From positions 186,001-250,000 of the forward strand of contig JAJAGP010000933.1 of NCBI GenBank assembly GCA_025084515.1: a DNA stretch of 64,000 nt, in the 5' to 3' direction. The translations under genes and the position numbers were made by a program. The DNA is from Ancistrus triradiatus (Eukaryota; Chordata; Actinopteri; Siluriformes; Loricariidae). The notes below the pieces were generated by a model. The model searched no databases and had not been told where the DNA came from. It saw only the letters and a list, made by a program, of their open reading frames with translations. Below, in pieces: positions 60,501-63,215 of this stretch. How positions within the stretch are numbered: the stretch's first letter is position 1; each line of letters starts with the position of its first letter.

Positions 60501-63215
60501 CTGTTGTTTGTTTAAGTGATCCAGATGTTAGTCAGAGTCTGCAGACTGGTGTGAAGTCTGAATATTGTCCTACTCACTTCTGACAGATCTGAGTCAGGAT
60601 CGATCAGTAGGATACTGTGGTGCTGCGGCATTTCAGCTACTGGACTATTGACCAGAAGGTCCAGAGTTCAAATCCTAGGTGTACTAAGGATAAGGTTATA
60701 AAGTCAAGTGTATTGGGATTGGAGTTAAGGTTAGAGTTAGGTGTACAGAGGTTTAGGATAGCGTTATGTATATTGGGGATTAGGGTTCGGTGTACTGAGG
60801 ATAAGGTTAGAGTTAGGCGTACTGGGATTAAGGATAGAGTTAGATATACTAAGGTTAAGGCTAGGGTCAAGTATATTGGGATTAGGGTTAGGTGTACTGG
60901 GAGTAAATGTAGGGTTAAGTGTATTGGGATTAGGGTTAGGTATACTGAAATTAAGGTTGGAGTTAGGTATATGTGGGATTAAGATTACAGCAAAGTGCAT
61001 TGAGATCAGTGTAAGAGTAGTGTTAGGTGTACTAAGGTTTAGGTTAGTGTTAAATGTATTGGGATTAGGGTTAAAGTTAGCCTTAGGTGTACTGAGGTTA
61101 AGATTAGGGTTAAGTGTATTGGGATTAGGTTTAGTTATACTGAGGCTAAGATTAACGTTAGGTATACTAGGGATAAGGTTAGGGTTGAATGTGCTGGGAT
61201 TAGGGTACAGTTAGAGTATGGTGAGGTCACGTTGAGTGTCAAGTGTATTGGGATTAAAGTTAGGGTTAAATGTACTGAGGTTAAGATCAAGTGTACTGAA
61301 ATTTAGATTACAGTTGGGGTTGAGTGTGTTGAGGTCAGTACTAGGTGTATTTGGATCAAGGTTACTATTAGCGTTGTATTGGGATAAGGTTTAAGTGTAC
61401 AGACATTACGGATATGGTTAGGATTAGGTGTAGGTATAGAATAATTTATCTACAGTGTCAATAACCCATAGAGATAGTACCTCATAGAATGCGTGTGTGT
61501 GGTTTGTATTGTAATGTGATTAATATGCAGTGTGAGTAAGTGTCAGTGTGGTGTCGGCATCACTCGTGAGTGTATCTTGTTTACGAGCGTGAGTGTGAGC
61601 CGCGGTTTCTTCGCTCTTACTGCATAAACAACATAACGTGACTTTTCTGAGCAAAACCAAACTTAATATGATCCAGTACACAAGCTTTCACTTGCTATGT
61701 GTGAAACCGTACATTATATTCTGTGACTTGTTCGATAATAATCTTTATTTGTGTGGGTTTATATGGCTTTCAGCGTGTATTCTAAAAAAGTACAGTCTTT
61801 TAAATACTCATTAGAACAATTTGTACAGTATTTAGCCATAAACAGTTCCCTCCATCCTTGACTGATGTTATGGCAGCGTAGTTTTGAATCCTTGCAGAAT
61901 GGAACTGATCAGAAGCCAGAGGAGTGGAACGAAAAACATCCTTGGATGTGGAATAGTTTCCATAACGTTGTTTATTTTCCTAAGCCATGTTTCCCCGGGA
62001 TAGCCGCCTGACTTTTACATGTGTGAGCTGCATCGCATGAATGCGTGTCAGTTTTAATGGCCTGGTTCAGTCGGGAACATACAAGTGTTTACATGTTAGA
62101 GGAAGCGAAGGCGTATGAACTGCACATGAATCGTAGCCGACTCGTTTCTTACACGTCAGGGATGTGACGGAACGTCCTCCAAGGGAGCTCGCCGGACGGA
62201 CGCAAAAATGGCTCTAATCGCGTGAAAGCGTGATGTCAGCAGCGCAGATGTTGCTCCTGAGTAACAGGGACAAACAACAACACTTGAACACCTACCCAAG
62301 CTAACAGATACTTCTGAAGCTCTGCAGCTCTCTGTTGAGTGTGTTTTGTACGTGGTGGCAGGAAGCAGATTCTTACACAATTTACACAGCCAATAAATAA
62401 GCTCTGCTGAAAACACTCAGAGCCAAACATCAGGAAGTGATGCTCTCTCGCTGCCAGCTAAATTTGTGAGGGATTAGATGAAGTCCAGACGTGGCAGTAG
62501 CATATGTGTATCACCATCCCACACTTAGAGTCTTGTGCAAAAGCTTGGTCAAATTGCCAGTTCTGTTGAATGCAAGTCATTTCCGAGACAGAGTGGGTCA
62601 TATTTAAGGGGCAACGAACGTGTGCCAAATGTGCTGTTATACAGATATACAGTATTGCGCAAAAGTCTTAGGCCACCATTTGATTAGATACACTGTTGTT
62701 TTAGCAATGGTATACTGGTATAATGACCATTAATAATGTATTTGTACTCTTTATTAAGATACAACAGATCTATTTCTGTGTTGTATCACTGAGAAAAAAA
62801 AATCTTTCTTTCTGCGTATCTCTCAGAGGTGGAAAAGGACCTGGCTAAACTGGCAGAACAGGGGAAGCTCAGCAAAAGTCCCATCAGCCCTCACAGCAGC
62901 CTGCTCATGCCCAATAACCCCCACAGTACTGGCATTCTACCCGTACCAGGCATCAGCTCCAGACCTAACTCCCCAAGCAAGACCCCTGTCCTGCCCCTCG
63001 TCATGAGCCGGACTCAATCTCCCAGTAGACCCGTGACCCCCAACAGCCTGATGATGCGCTCTCTACCCACCGTTACCCACAGAAACCCAGAGCGCAACTA
63101 CAGACGCTCCAGGAGCAGACCGGTTACGCCAACCAGCCAGATAACGCGACCTCTGTTAACCCCTCCAGGCCTCAGCAGCACGGACAGCTTCAGTCTGCGC
63201 AGTACACTGTCCGAG
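6615..63215 (+). CDS. C8orf34: C8orf34 (vestibule-1) homologue, partial gene: 11 internal exons
   Basis: Host gene assembled by eye from exons with AG acceptors, GT donors and matching phases, all on the + strand. The joined reading gives blocks I recognise from vertebrate C8orf34: LITETPDHPIPFLIGHL (RIIa-type dimerization/docking helix as in PKA regulatory subunits), RTLSGSAALWAES, KKSKSDLAVSNISPPSP, SRDFDELNHIL, ESKKLGKALENLSRSIA, ADPLAAEMLQPP, DLDDLRMEGVT and NICSRCAR. Family knowledge: C8orf34 is a poorly characterised protein with an RIIa domain, so binding to AKAP-like amphipathic helices is an inference. The start codon and the first half of the RIIa domain must lie upstream of the window. 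The last visible exon ends on a GT donor, so the 3' end lies downstream. Exon numbers used here assume one upstream coding exon. The exon at 13327-13495 is frame-disrupted; all others are clean. Introns of 18.3 kb around that exon and of 20.2 kb are filled with transposons. Confidence 0.9.
6841..6972 (+). CDS. C8orf34: C8orf34 exon 3: basic Lys/Ser linker
   Basis: Acceptor cacag at 6836-6840 and donor gtgagt at 6973. The split Glu codon (g+aa) joins it to exon 2. It encodes ESKSSRRDFRRCDKAWQL, HPQKPKKSKSDLAVS and NISPPSPESKS. The KPKKSKSD stretch is a basic cluster that could serve as a nuclear localisation signal (inference), and SPPSPES is a likely phosphorylated Ser/Pro patch. The intron before it is only 78 bases, the shortest in the gene. 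A (TAT)n microsatellite begins about 17 bases after the donor. Confidence 0.92.
6989..7010. repeat. (TAT)n microsatellite next to the exon 3 donor
   Basis: About seven TAT units starting 17 bases after the exon 3 donor, followed by a T-rich run. Confidence 0.9.
7677..7960 (+). mobile_element. Tc1-like fragment ('gtgcaaaagttttggcaccc' type end)
   Basis: Begins gtaaaagttttggcacccct, a form of a terminal sequence common to a teleost Tc1 family. The interior has no readable transposase. Other scraps with the same start type appear near 23890, 32890, 47640 and 58917. The right boundary is uncertain. Confidence 0.45.
8066..8105. repeat. (TAA)n microsatellite
   Basis: About 13 TAA units. Confidence 0.97.
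8128..8225 (+). mobile_element. Tc1/mariner terminal fragment ('cactttattaggaac' family)
   Basis: Reads gctgagcactttattaggaa, then ctcattcatgcaattacgta and atcggccaattg, the recognisable end of a very common teleost Tc1/mariner family. Only about 100 bases remain. The antisense transposase-bearing copy at 20510-21250 appears to be the same family. Confidence 0.65.
8426..8554 (+). CDS. C8orf34: C8orf34 exon 4: conserved SRDFDELNHIL block
   Basis: Acceptor ctgcag at 8420-8425 and donor gtcagt at 8555. A split Leu codon (c+tg) joins exon 3 and a split Ser codon (a+gt) joins exon 5. It encodes LPRSIECPSWDWRTKPES, RDFDELNHILRESKKLG and KALENLSR. The last 25 residues are heptad-like and probably helical. 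The sequence matches the core of vertebrate C8orf34 closely, as recalled and not aligned here. Confidence 0.93.
8648..8676 (+). CDS. C8orf34: C8orf34 exon 5: 29-nt microexon
   Basis: Acceptor tttacag at 8641-8647 and donor gtaggt at 8677. It adds only S-IALSDELDQ (agt split, then nine codons) and returns the reading frame to phase 0. The intron before it is 93 bases. The peptide continues LSRSIALSDELDQ from exon 4 without a break, which is why so small an exon can be called with confidence. Confidence 0.88.
9008..9024. repeat. Short (CA)n
   Basis: About eight CA units in the intron between exons 5 and 6. Confidence 0.8.
9169..9332 (+). CDS. C8orf34: C8orf34 exon 6: ADPLAAEMLQPP block
   Basis: Acceptor catcag at 9163-9168 and donor gtcagt at 9333. 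It starts in phase 0 and ends with two bases (ag) of a split codon. It encodes DPLLYNSTLRPRVVGEWLG, RDEDDADPLAAEMLQPPVP and RMKNEGWSSQDASPAG. The acidic RDEDDADPLAAEML stretch is one of the most conserved parts of the family. The antisense frame is also open here, but nothing in it looks coding. Confidence 0.93.
9597..9926 (-). other. Unassigned open frame, probably repeat-derived
   Basis: A 109-codon open frame containing KKKRSAKEKQKAKGLKDKE and APVSFTPPLRAQDD. It has no visible splice sites of its own. A Tc1-like scrap ('cccaactgtgaagcatgg' on the minus strand) lies just downstream on the same strand, which favours an old transposon or retrocopy. I do not recognise the protein. Confidence 0.2.
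10828..11094 (+). pseudogene. Possible PIF/Harbinger transposase N-terminal fragment
   Basis: An 88-codon open frame: a hydrophobic LALLLLRRRRRAAREKRL stretch, then LRKQLGNFHHHLG. Harbinger transposases commonly begin with a Leu-rich/poly-Arg segment followed by a (G)EFHHL motif, which this resembles. The similarity is short, and no DDE catalytic region follows before the frame ends. It could also be chance. Confidence 0.35.
11197..11975 (-). mobile_element. Tc1-like transposon, truncated, transposase antisense
   Basis: The left end TA|cagtggtgcttgaaagttta is intact, and the same family is seen complete at 17242-18816. The minus strand carries broken transposase pieces: HVDKPEGYWKNLLWTDETKI (the WTDE holds the second catalytic Asp), MKHGGGSIMVWACFAASGPG, and WPSQSPDLNPIEMSWKDLK (the SPDLNPIE block, with the final Glu of the DDE triad). 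The order along the minus strand is that of a Tc1 transposase. Sequence similarity to the complete copy stops near 11975, before the other terminal repeat. The copy is dead through frameshifts and truncation. Confidence 0.88.
13327..13495 (+). CDS. C8orf34: C8orf34 exon 7, frame-disrupted (SLKIEVKKKG...AMLSQDS...LSITEE...ELL)
   Basis: Protein-level match to the expected next exon, spread over three frames. SLKIEVKKKG reads from 13327 and meets TGA at 13355. GLKQQQ is at 13351-13368 in a second frame. QHRKKRLSAMLSQDSL (13370-13417) is back in the first frame. LSITEE (13437-13454) is in the third frame, with TGA at 13458. ELL plus one base (13486-13495) is in the second frame and leads to donor gtaaca, whose phase fits exon 8 (g+ag = Glu). 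The expected acceptor reads ttca|tctgaag: the AG is missing one base. At least four small indels therefore fall inside about 170 bases while the neighbouring exons have none. This could be local sequence or assembly error, or genuine decay of the exon. An intact exon would add about 55 residues. Confidence 0.75.
15588..15800 (+). mobile_element. Non-autonomous Tc1/mariner-like end ('tatatggccaaaagt')
   Basis: Starts actatatggccaaaagtttg, then tggatgccc, a frequent teleost DNA-transposon terminus. A matching opposite end appears at 39490-39520 (catacttttggtcatgtagt), and a paired copy lies at 43083-43886. The right end of this copy is not identified. Confidence 0.6.
16960..17100 (+). repeat. 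Degenerate retroelement-like fragment
   Basis: Reads gaatatgggaggaaactgag, then aagggggagaacatggcaaa and accccacaggaggg, the decayed sense form of the dispersed 'ggagaacatgcaaactccac' motif family. Only a scrap remains. Confidence 0.35.
17242..18816 (-). mobile_element. Tc1-like transposon, both ends present, inactive
   Basis: Bounded by TA dinucleotides (17240-17241 and 18817-18818) with inverted termini: left cattggtgcctgaagtttgt, right tttcaagcaccactg. Similarity between the ends continues inward for roughly 100 bases (cagattttcacataagtcc against gacttgtgtgaaaatctg), so the terminal repeats are long. Total length is 1575 bases, the usual size of a Tc1 element. The transposase region lies on the minus strand but is riddled with indels and has no long frame. 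It is the same family as 11197-11975 and 32922-33300. Confidence 0.9.
19057..19262 (+). repeat. tRNA-derived SINE, sense
   Basis: Head gcagcttggttgagtcagtg, then ggtaaggtactggcctgtgg with a box-B-like ggctcaaattg, central ccactgttgggtccttgg, gcaagaccctt, and a degenerate 'ctctggatacgaacttctgc' tail. It is the same family as 27415-27597, older and more decayed. Confidence 0.75.
19314..19440 (+). mobile_element. L2-type LINE 3' end fragment
   Basis: Contains caagtcaaatgtatttatat and gggcgacagtggcaagaaaa, as at 2701-2870 and 33848-34208. The orientation matches those copies, so the element is antisense to the host gene. It lies directly after a SINE. Confidence 0.75.
20510..21250 (-). mobile_element. 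Tc1/mariner-type transposon, antisense, degenerate
   Basis: The + strand carries, in order, recognisable pieces of a very common teleost element: atgtgctgcagatttgtcgg, gttccaccacttcccaaggt, ggcaggatggatccatgcgt, atctgaatgttgcagcagaa, cgtccaattttggtgaaccc, tttgacctctggcatccact, ctcactggatatttcctctt, and acacgttcaaagtcactgc followed by catgtctacatgcctaaata. On the minus strand these are transposase and leader of the family whose ends read 'cactttattaggaac'. Frames are broken, and neither terminus is clearly present. Confidence 0.8.
21769..21836. repeat. (CA)n microsatellite, long and pure
   Basis: About 33 uninterrupted CA units, one of the two longest pure dinucleotide tracts of the window and therefore probably polymorphic. 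Confidence 0.98.
22420..22500 (-). repeat. Retroelement-like fragment (antisense)
   Basis: Reads gacggagaacatgtcaatct, then ccacgcagtatcc, gaggactgaacctggatccc and tgaggctgtatggcaccatg, like 640-765. Confidence 0.4.
24570..24727. repeat. (GT)n and (CA)n pair
   Basis: Nine GT units at 24570-24588 and about 13 CA units at 24701-24727, in opposite sense about 110 bases apart. The spacing is like that of the pair after exon 8. Confidence 0.85.
24891..25206 (+). mobile_element. Tc1-like transposase fragment, sense
   Basis: An open frame contains NWTMERWKKVAWSDETRFVF and HHVDGWVRVH. WSDETRF carries the second catalytic Asp of the Tc1/mariner DDE triad. Two overlapping frames are open across the same bases because of indels. 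The piece ends with tagttttaatgttttggctg, a plausible element terminus, and abuts the next Tc1-like element at 25213. Confidence 0.8.
25213..25616 (+). mobile_element. Non-autonomous Tc1 derivative ('cagtactgtgcaaaag' family)
   Basis: TA-flanked. The left end is cagtactgtgcaaaagtctt, then aggccaccatta; the right end is taatggtggcctaagacgtt, then tgaacagtac, the inverted form. The interior keeps transposase scraps (gaatggtctttttggaaggg). At 404 bases it is a deletion derivative. Related copies lie at 42121-42448, 48383-48487, 53788-54284 and 62650-62770. Confidence 0.85.
25624..25840 (+). mobile_element. L2-type LINE 3' end fragment
   Basis: Begins caagccaagtgaagtcaaat, then ttatttagttac, and has tcgacagtggcaaggaaaaa and accaagactcaaaaagggat. 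It is the same 3' UTR as at 2701 and 33848. Confidence 0.8.
27415..27597 (+). repeat. tRNA-derived SINE abutting exon 8
   Basis: tRNA-like head with A-box region tggtagcctagcgattaaag and B-box ggttcaaatcc, central ccttgagcaaggcccttaac, and the conserved teleost tail gtcgctctggataagggcgt, then ctgctaaatg. This tail is typical of V-type SINEs of fishes (family knowledge). It is the best-preserved copy here. It ends about 25 bases before the exon 8 acceptor, so its tail probably supplies the branch-point region. Confidence 0.88.
27624..27759 (+). CDS. C8orf34: C8orf34 exon 8: DLDDLRMEGVT / NICSRCAR block
   Basis: Acceptor ctctgtag at 27616-27623 and donor gtaaat at 27760. A split Glu codon joins it to exon 7. 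It encodes EDLDDLRMEGVTALISSGS, KFSQGRSSYCPEPQAKV and TLNICSRCAR. The CxxC-like CSRC near the end is conserved in the family, but one pair alone does not make a zinc finger. A SINE ends about 25 bases before the acceptor, and (GT)n then (CA)n tracts follow the donor within 220 bases. Confidence 0.93.
27795..27979. repeat. (GT)n then (CA)n inverted microsatellites after exon 8
   Basis: About 20 GT units at 27795-27836 and about 18 CA units at 27943-27979, separated by about 107 bases and starting 35 bases after the exon 8 donor. In RNA the two could pair into a stem of about 36 bp. Confidence 0.93.
28260..29720. mobile_element. Putative old DNA transposon with hairpin core
   Basis: The left side is built of cgatacgat units (cacgatacatgggtcacgat). 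The right side reads aaataaatatcgcgatatgt, then ggtgtatcaaatttttagca. Such ends flank hAT-like teleost elements in my recollection. There is no transposase in the middle, only a short open frame at 28989-29204 that I do not recognise. Boundaries are approximate. Confidence 0.35.
28523..28600. repeat. Perfect 31-bp inverted repeat with 16-base loop
   Basis: The arm at 28523-28553 (tgcattattgtgaatatatc, then acaggaaagag) is exactly complementary to 28570-28600. The loop is 28554-28569. Weaker pairing continues outward: gcaataa at 28511 against ttattgc at 28616. Confidence 0.95.
31180..31259. repeat. Two adjacent perfect hairpins
   Basis: First: 31180-31193 pairs with 31199-31212 (14 bp, 5-base loop, tttaactcacacag). 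Second: 31231-31241 pairs with 31249-31259 (11 bp, 7-base loop, catatgtgaag). The spacer between them is 18 bases. Confidence 0.9.
31440..32260. repeat. AT-rich degenerate repeat, array 1
   Basis: A succession of loosely repeated words: ttttccatccac, cattttgcataaagtttc, catttttcaaaaag, ggttttccatctac. The unit is roughly 45-55 bases but strongly diverged. The same vocabulary fills 35520-36830. Confidence 0.55.
32922..33300 (+). mobile_element. Tc1-like transposon 5' end, truncated
   Basis: TA|cagtggggcttgaaagtttg, then tgaaccctttagaatt, similar to the termini at 11197 and 17242. It continues through the leader (gggatgacaatcaggtgtga) to about ggaagtgtatcatggcac, just at the transposase start, and is then lost. 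The orientation is opposite to the other two copies. Confidence 0.85.
33813..34445. mobile_element. hAT-like non-autonomous element, split by an L2 insertion
   Basis: Left end cagtggttctcaaagtgagg, then gcgccccctaggggt; right end aagttgagaaccac, its inverted complement. Flanks tattaaac and tattatag are a plausible diverged 8-bp target duplication. The part at 33848-34208 is an L2 3' end, leaving only about 270 bases of element proper. Termini of this form are typical of teleost hAT elements (family knowledge). Confidence 0.7.
33848..34208 (+). mobile_element. L2-type LINE 3' end nested in the hAT-like element
   Basis: Starts caagtcaagtcaagtcagat and carries gggcgacagtggcaaggaaa, agactcaaaaagggacccaa and attaagtggcccgggtatgg. 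It closely parallels 2701-3060, so both copies come from one subfamily. Confidence 0.85.
35152..35237 (+). CDS. C8orf34: C8orf34 exon 9: acidic linker
   Basis: Acceptor gttttag at 35145-35151 and donor gtgagt at 35238. The split Arg codon (ag+a) completes CAR from exon 8. It encodes RLQGDSLAPAQTEEEPAPH and VTEQAVPEVT, ending one base into a codon. RLQGD is the recognisable conserved start; the rest is low-complexity, acidic and Pro/Ala-rich, and diverges quickly between vertebrates as far as I can recall. Confidence 0.85.
35394..35490 (-). repeat. tRNA-derived SINE scrap, antisense
   Basis: Reads ggccatctctgtgactcgaa, then cccgggtctctacagtg; the minus strand gives a B-box-like gacccgggttcgagtc. 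It is too short to assign to the SINE family seen elsewhere. Confidence 0.5.
35520..36830. repeat. AT-rich degenerate repeat, array 2
   Basis: Repeated words ttttccatccac, catttttgcatcatttccaa, agttttctatactgg and caatttttac recur every 45-60 bases with heavy divergence. They are the same words as at 31440-32260. Both arrays are in the same orientation. Confidence 0.55.
37255..37331 (+). CDS. C8orf34: C8orf34 exon 10: short acidic/Ser linker
   Basis: Acceptor ggaacag at 37248-37254 and donor gtaaga at 37332. Joined to the preceding t it reads CPLPGVTEPVSAAELELQ and SCSQVSTP, ending in phase 0. The LPG-TE core resembles the SLPGTEE stretch of mammalian C8orf34. The phase fit on both sides and strong splice sites support it. 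It is short and divergent, so confidence is below that of the core exons. Confidence 0.72.
39840..39880. repeat. Short (CTCGC)n tandem repeat
   Basis: Four to five units of ctcgc/cctcg (tctcgcctcgcctcgcctcg). Confidence 0.85.
40524..40604. repeat. (TA)n(TG)n compound microsatellite
   Basis: About 33 TA units with one slip (atatattatat), then about eight TG units. It lies immediately before the Tc1 terminus at 40617. Confidence 0.95.
40617..41890 (-). mobile_element. Tc1-like transposon ('gcaaaaaagtatttagtcag' family), antisense transposase
   Basis: The left terminus is cagtggagcaaaaaagtatt, then tagtcagccac. The transposase reads on the minus strand from an ATG at 41838: MAKTKELLKDTRQKIVDLQQ, then a paired-type HTH with STIGKQVGVNKSTVGAIVRK, then TTRRDLMNDLQRAGTKVTKA, followed by HMDDPEEDWENIM at 41386. 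After a break comes MKHGGGKHHALGL, WVFQHDNDQNTPLGQ from 41295. The DNA-binding half is open for about 150 codons. The catalytic half is shifted. The right terminal repeat is not seen, so the element is partial. Confidence 0.9.
42121..42448 (+). mobile_element. Non-autonomous Tc1 derivative, TA-flanked
   Basis: Left cagtactgtgcataagtctc and right ttttgcacagtactg with flanking TA on both sides. The interior keeps transposase scraps in the sense direction (KPLFLKGHRVKSLRLAKAHK, WTEDQWKRGLWSDEFKFELF), so the second catalytic Asp (SDE) is still visible. Length is 328 bases. Confidence 0.88.
43083..43886. mobile_element. DNA transposon with paired ends, nested SINE
   Basis: The left end cacagtgaccaaaacgatgt, then ggacacc, mirrors the right end gcctgcatacttttggctat, then gcagt. 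The central 43196-43330 is a tRNA-derived SINE. There is no transposase frame. Confidence 0.55.
43196..43330 (+). repeat. tRNA-derived SINE, truncated
   Basis: Contains ggttatgagttcaactccta (B-box-like), gccactgttgggttcttgag and caagaactgttgtatttaca. It lacks the usual tail. Confidence 0.6.
44525..44735 (+). repeat. 30-bp degenerate minisatellite
   Basis: About six to seven units of the form gcggtttcgccccgctggat followed by about ten variable bases. Unit starts are at gcggttttgcc, gcggtttcgcc, gcggccctgct, gcgatctcaca, gcggtcttgcc and gtggtctcgct, spaced 29-31 bases. Confidence 0.85.
44836..45392 (+). repeat. 59-bp minisatellite built of three ~20-bp subunits
   Basis: The word gtcgcctacc recurs near 44836, 44914, 44973, 45031, 45090, 45149, 45208, 45267 and 45327, a strict period of 58-60 bases after the first, longer unit (78, one extra ~20-base subunit). 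Each unit is three related pieces: cgcctaccgctagc, cttcgtagcttcccgctagc, and cttggtagctatccgctctc. Confidence 0.95.
45440..45535. repeat. (TTG)n(TTA)n compound trinucleotide repeat
   Basis: Six TTG units grading into about 20 TTA units, then tcatcattatcattattagt and agtagtag. Confidence 0.95.
45862..46615. mobile_element. Tigger-like MITE, copy 1
   Basis: The left terminus cagtggtacctcggttctcc and the right gacgagaaccgaggcaaac are inverted. The interior is AT-rich and non-coding. The TIR style 'cagtggtacctcg' resembles TcMar-Tigger elements (family knowledge, not verified). A second copy lies at 52028-52659. Confidence 0.7.
47640..47960 (+). mobile_element. Tc1-like fragment
   Basis: Begins gtgcaaaagtttgggcacct. 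The interior has gcagcgaatttggagaactt, then taaaaaacaggcc. No transposase frame remains. Confidence 0.55.
48068..48295. repeat. (TCTG)n/(CT)n pyrimidine tract 1
   Basis: Irregular tctgtctgtctc runs on the + strand, giving false Ser/Leu/Cys-rich open frames. Confidence 0.9.
48383..48487 (+). mobile_element. Tc1 derivative fragment ('cagtactgtgcaaaag' family)
   Basis: Reads cagtactgtgcaaaagtaat, then aggccaccattag, and ends catttaatctaatggtg, the inverted inner part of the other terminus. It is a 105-base remnant lying between two pyrimidine tracts. Confidence 0.75.
48488..48793. repeat. (CT)n pyrimidine tract 2
   Basis: ctttctataactctctctct and related runs. ttgctttctataactctctc recurs in variant form (tcgctttctataactctctc) about 180 bases apart, suggesting a local duplication of roughly 48510-48540 and 48690-48720. 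Confidence 0.85.
49200..50280 (-). mobile_element. Unclassified retroelement-like segment with repeat-coding frame
   Basis: The minus strand has a 127-codon open frame (49818 to 49435) whose first 50 residues are a repeat of about ten residues: SESVQSMPVS, EIVQSTSATE, IVQSASASE, TDQSTPISE, TNQSTSAPE. The codon repeat is about 30 bases. It then continues into a hydrophobic stretch. I do not recognise a known domain. The opposite-orientation sequence at 51314-51691 encodes a similar Pro/Glu/Ser/Thr repeat. Confidence 0.35.
50281..52010 (+). mobile_element. LTR-retroelement-like composite, no pol domain
   Basis: Starts with a TATA-like cctataaatacc (50310), then T-rich sequence typical of LTR R/U5 regions, and an open frame whose plausible part begins MQGQYQVLASVSP at 50701 (SDSSDDEHPEDYLKW follows) and runs to 51219. 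A further frame at 51314-51691 has repeats PTPESIKATYVPESV and LAPETVMMVALSPET. It ends in C/T-rich sequence with gaataaaag near 52000. No reverse transcriptase, integrase or protease motif is visible. It is probably a non-autonomous or gag-only remnant, and I cannot assign a family. Confidence 0.35.
52028..52659. mobile_element. Tigger-like MITE, copy 2 (inverted relative to copy 1)
   Basis: Ends: ctacctcggttctcaccgtt on the left, gaggaccgaggtaacactgt on the right. The internal stretch ttgtacaggcgctacctgat, then ttatgatgggg, is the reverse complement of ccatcataaatcagggagca, then cctgtacaa, in copy 1 (46440-46475), so the two copies are in opposite orientation. Confidence 0.75.
53788..54284 (+). 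mobile_element. Non-autonomous Tc1 derivative
   Basis: Left tagtgctgtgcaaaagtctt, then aggccaccattag; right taatggtgacctgagacttt, then tgcacaatactg. The interior keeps gaatggtctttttggaaggg. It is 497 bases with no intact frame. Confidence 0.82.
54371..54420 (+). repeat. hAT-like terminal scrap
   Basis: ccaggggtgcccacactttt, then tcgtggcat, resembles the end of a common teleost hAT family. No matching opposite end was found. Confidence 0.35.
55386..55871 (-). other. Unassigned open frame
   Basis: The minus strand has 161 open codons (GKGSGKGALITGIIKLLARL, CCCMRTINILNRRCKAFSTR). The plus strand is also open for 63 codons at 55600-55791. Neither shows a domain I know or splice sites fitting C8orf34 phase. 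It is probably repeat-derived or chance. Confidence 0.15.
56191..56934. mobile_element. Non-autonomous Tc1/mariner MITE ('caaccccaaatcagaaaaag' type)
   Basis: The left end acaaccccaaatcaaaaaac, then gttgggacggtatgg, mirrors the right end tgtcccaactttttctgatt, then tggggttgt. The TA of the target duplication is kept on the left. The interior has only remnants of the leader. Length is 744 bases. The related segment at 57930-58715 keeps part of the transposase. Confidence 0.82.
57534..57663 (+). CDS. C8orf34: C8orf34 exon 11: coiled-coil segment
   Basis: Acceptor gtaacag at 57527-57533 and donor gttagt at 57664. It is phase 0 at the start and one base over at the end. It encodes RYPVWALDGKPARGTSPQAQ, RRALQLEELLFSKELE and NMGKHLA. 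The part from RRALQLEELL onward has a heptad pattern of Leu residues and continues into KDLAKLAEQGK of exon 12, giving a predicted coiled coil of about 40 residues. It is assigned to the same gene from orientation, splice phase and continuity of the peptide across a 20.2-kb intron. I could not confirm by alignment that mammals keep this exon. Confidence 0.78.
57930..58715 (+). mobile_element. Tc1/mariner-type element, degenerate, with transposase remnant
   Basis: Parallels 56191-56934 (caggtgattataatcatgga, ggctgagtctttgaggagca, ttcaaggaatctgggggagt). Beyond the region kept there it encodes, in broken frames, a piece like RLLWARRHLGWTITQWKWGL, then CSDQ, a decayed WSDE catalytic block. A SINE at 58168-58276 interrupts it. 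Confidence 0.7.
58168..58276 (+). repeat. SINE 3' half inserted in the mariner-type element
   Basis: gtccttgagcaaggtcctta, then atccacaattgctcgga, and gtcgctctggataagggcgt, ctgctaaatg, ending in taaatgtaaatgtaaat. The sequence on both sides (aaagaaagatgaatatt and atttctccctctaca) is continuous in the uninterrupted copy at 56515-56545. Confidence 0.85.
58917..59060 (+). mobile_element. Tc1-like fragment
   Basis: gctatgcaaatgtttgggca, then ccgttggcgaaatcg, at the start. There is no coding remnant. Confidence 0.45.
60170..60265 (-). repeat. tRNA-derived SINE, antisense
   Basis: ggtccttggtcaaggttcca, then acagtggtagcttggc, aggatttgaactatggacct and gctggtccacagtccagtac, the complement of the head seen at 19057-19150. 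Confidence 0.7.
60612..60690 (+). repeat. tRNA-derived SINE head, sense
   Basis: actgtggtgctgcggcattt, cagctactggactattgacc, agaaggtccagagttcaaat. It has the B-box gttcaaatcc. The tail is replaced by the TTAGGG-like array that starts right after. Confidence 0.65.
60690..61440 (+). repeat. Telomere-like degenerate minisatellite (ttagggtta-rich)
   Basis: About 750 bases in which gtgtattgggattagggtta and ggtgtactgaggttaaggtt alternate. gggattagggttaggt-type phrases recur near 60777, 60878, 60927, 61055, 61124 and 61195. It is strand-asymmetric (G/T-rich on +) and diverged, not a pure (TTAGGG)n. Confidence 0.88.
62650..62770 (+). mobile_element. Tc1 derivative fragment just before exon 12
   Basis: cagtattgcgcaaaagtctt, then aggccaccatttg, ttttagcaatggtatactgg and actctttattaagatacaac. 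It ends about 55 bases before the exon 12 acceptor. No right terminus is present. Confidence 0.75.
62827..63215 (+). CDS. C8orf34: C8orf34 exon 12: end of coiled coil and Ser/Pro/Arg-rich tail
   Basis: Acceptor tctcag at 62821-62826 and donor gtgagt at 63216. It is the longest exon here (389 bases, about 130 codons). It begins EVEKDLAKLAEQGKLSKSP and then becomes a disordered Ser/Pro/Arg region with many S/T-P sites: SPISPHSS, SRPNSPSKTP, SRTQSPS. A motif of about 15 residues occurs twice, SRPVTPNSLMMRSLP and SRPVTPTSQITRPLL, separated by a basic NYRRSRSR patch. It ends STDSFSLRSTLSE in phase 0, so at least one more exon is expected beyond 64000. A Tc1-like fragment ends about 55 bases upstream. 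Confidence 0.85.

Noticed and set aside
60690..61440. True interstitial telomere
   Set aside because: Exact TTAGGG tandem runs are absent. The unit is a longer compound repeat that merely contains ttaggg.
61500..62530. Additional C8orf34 exon between exons 11 and 12
   Set aside because: The split codon g+ag joins exon 11 directly to exon 12 (HLA-EVEKDLA) with a continuous coiled coil, so no extra exon is needed and none is visible.
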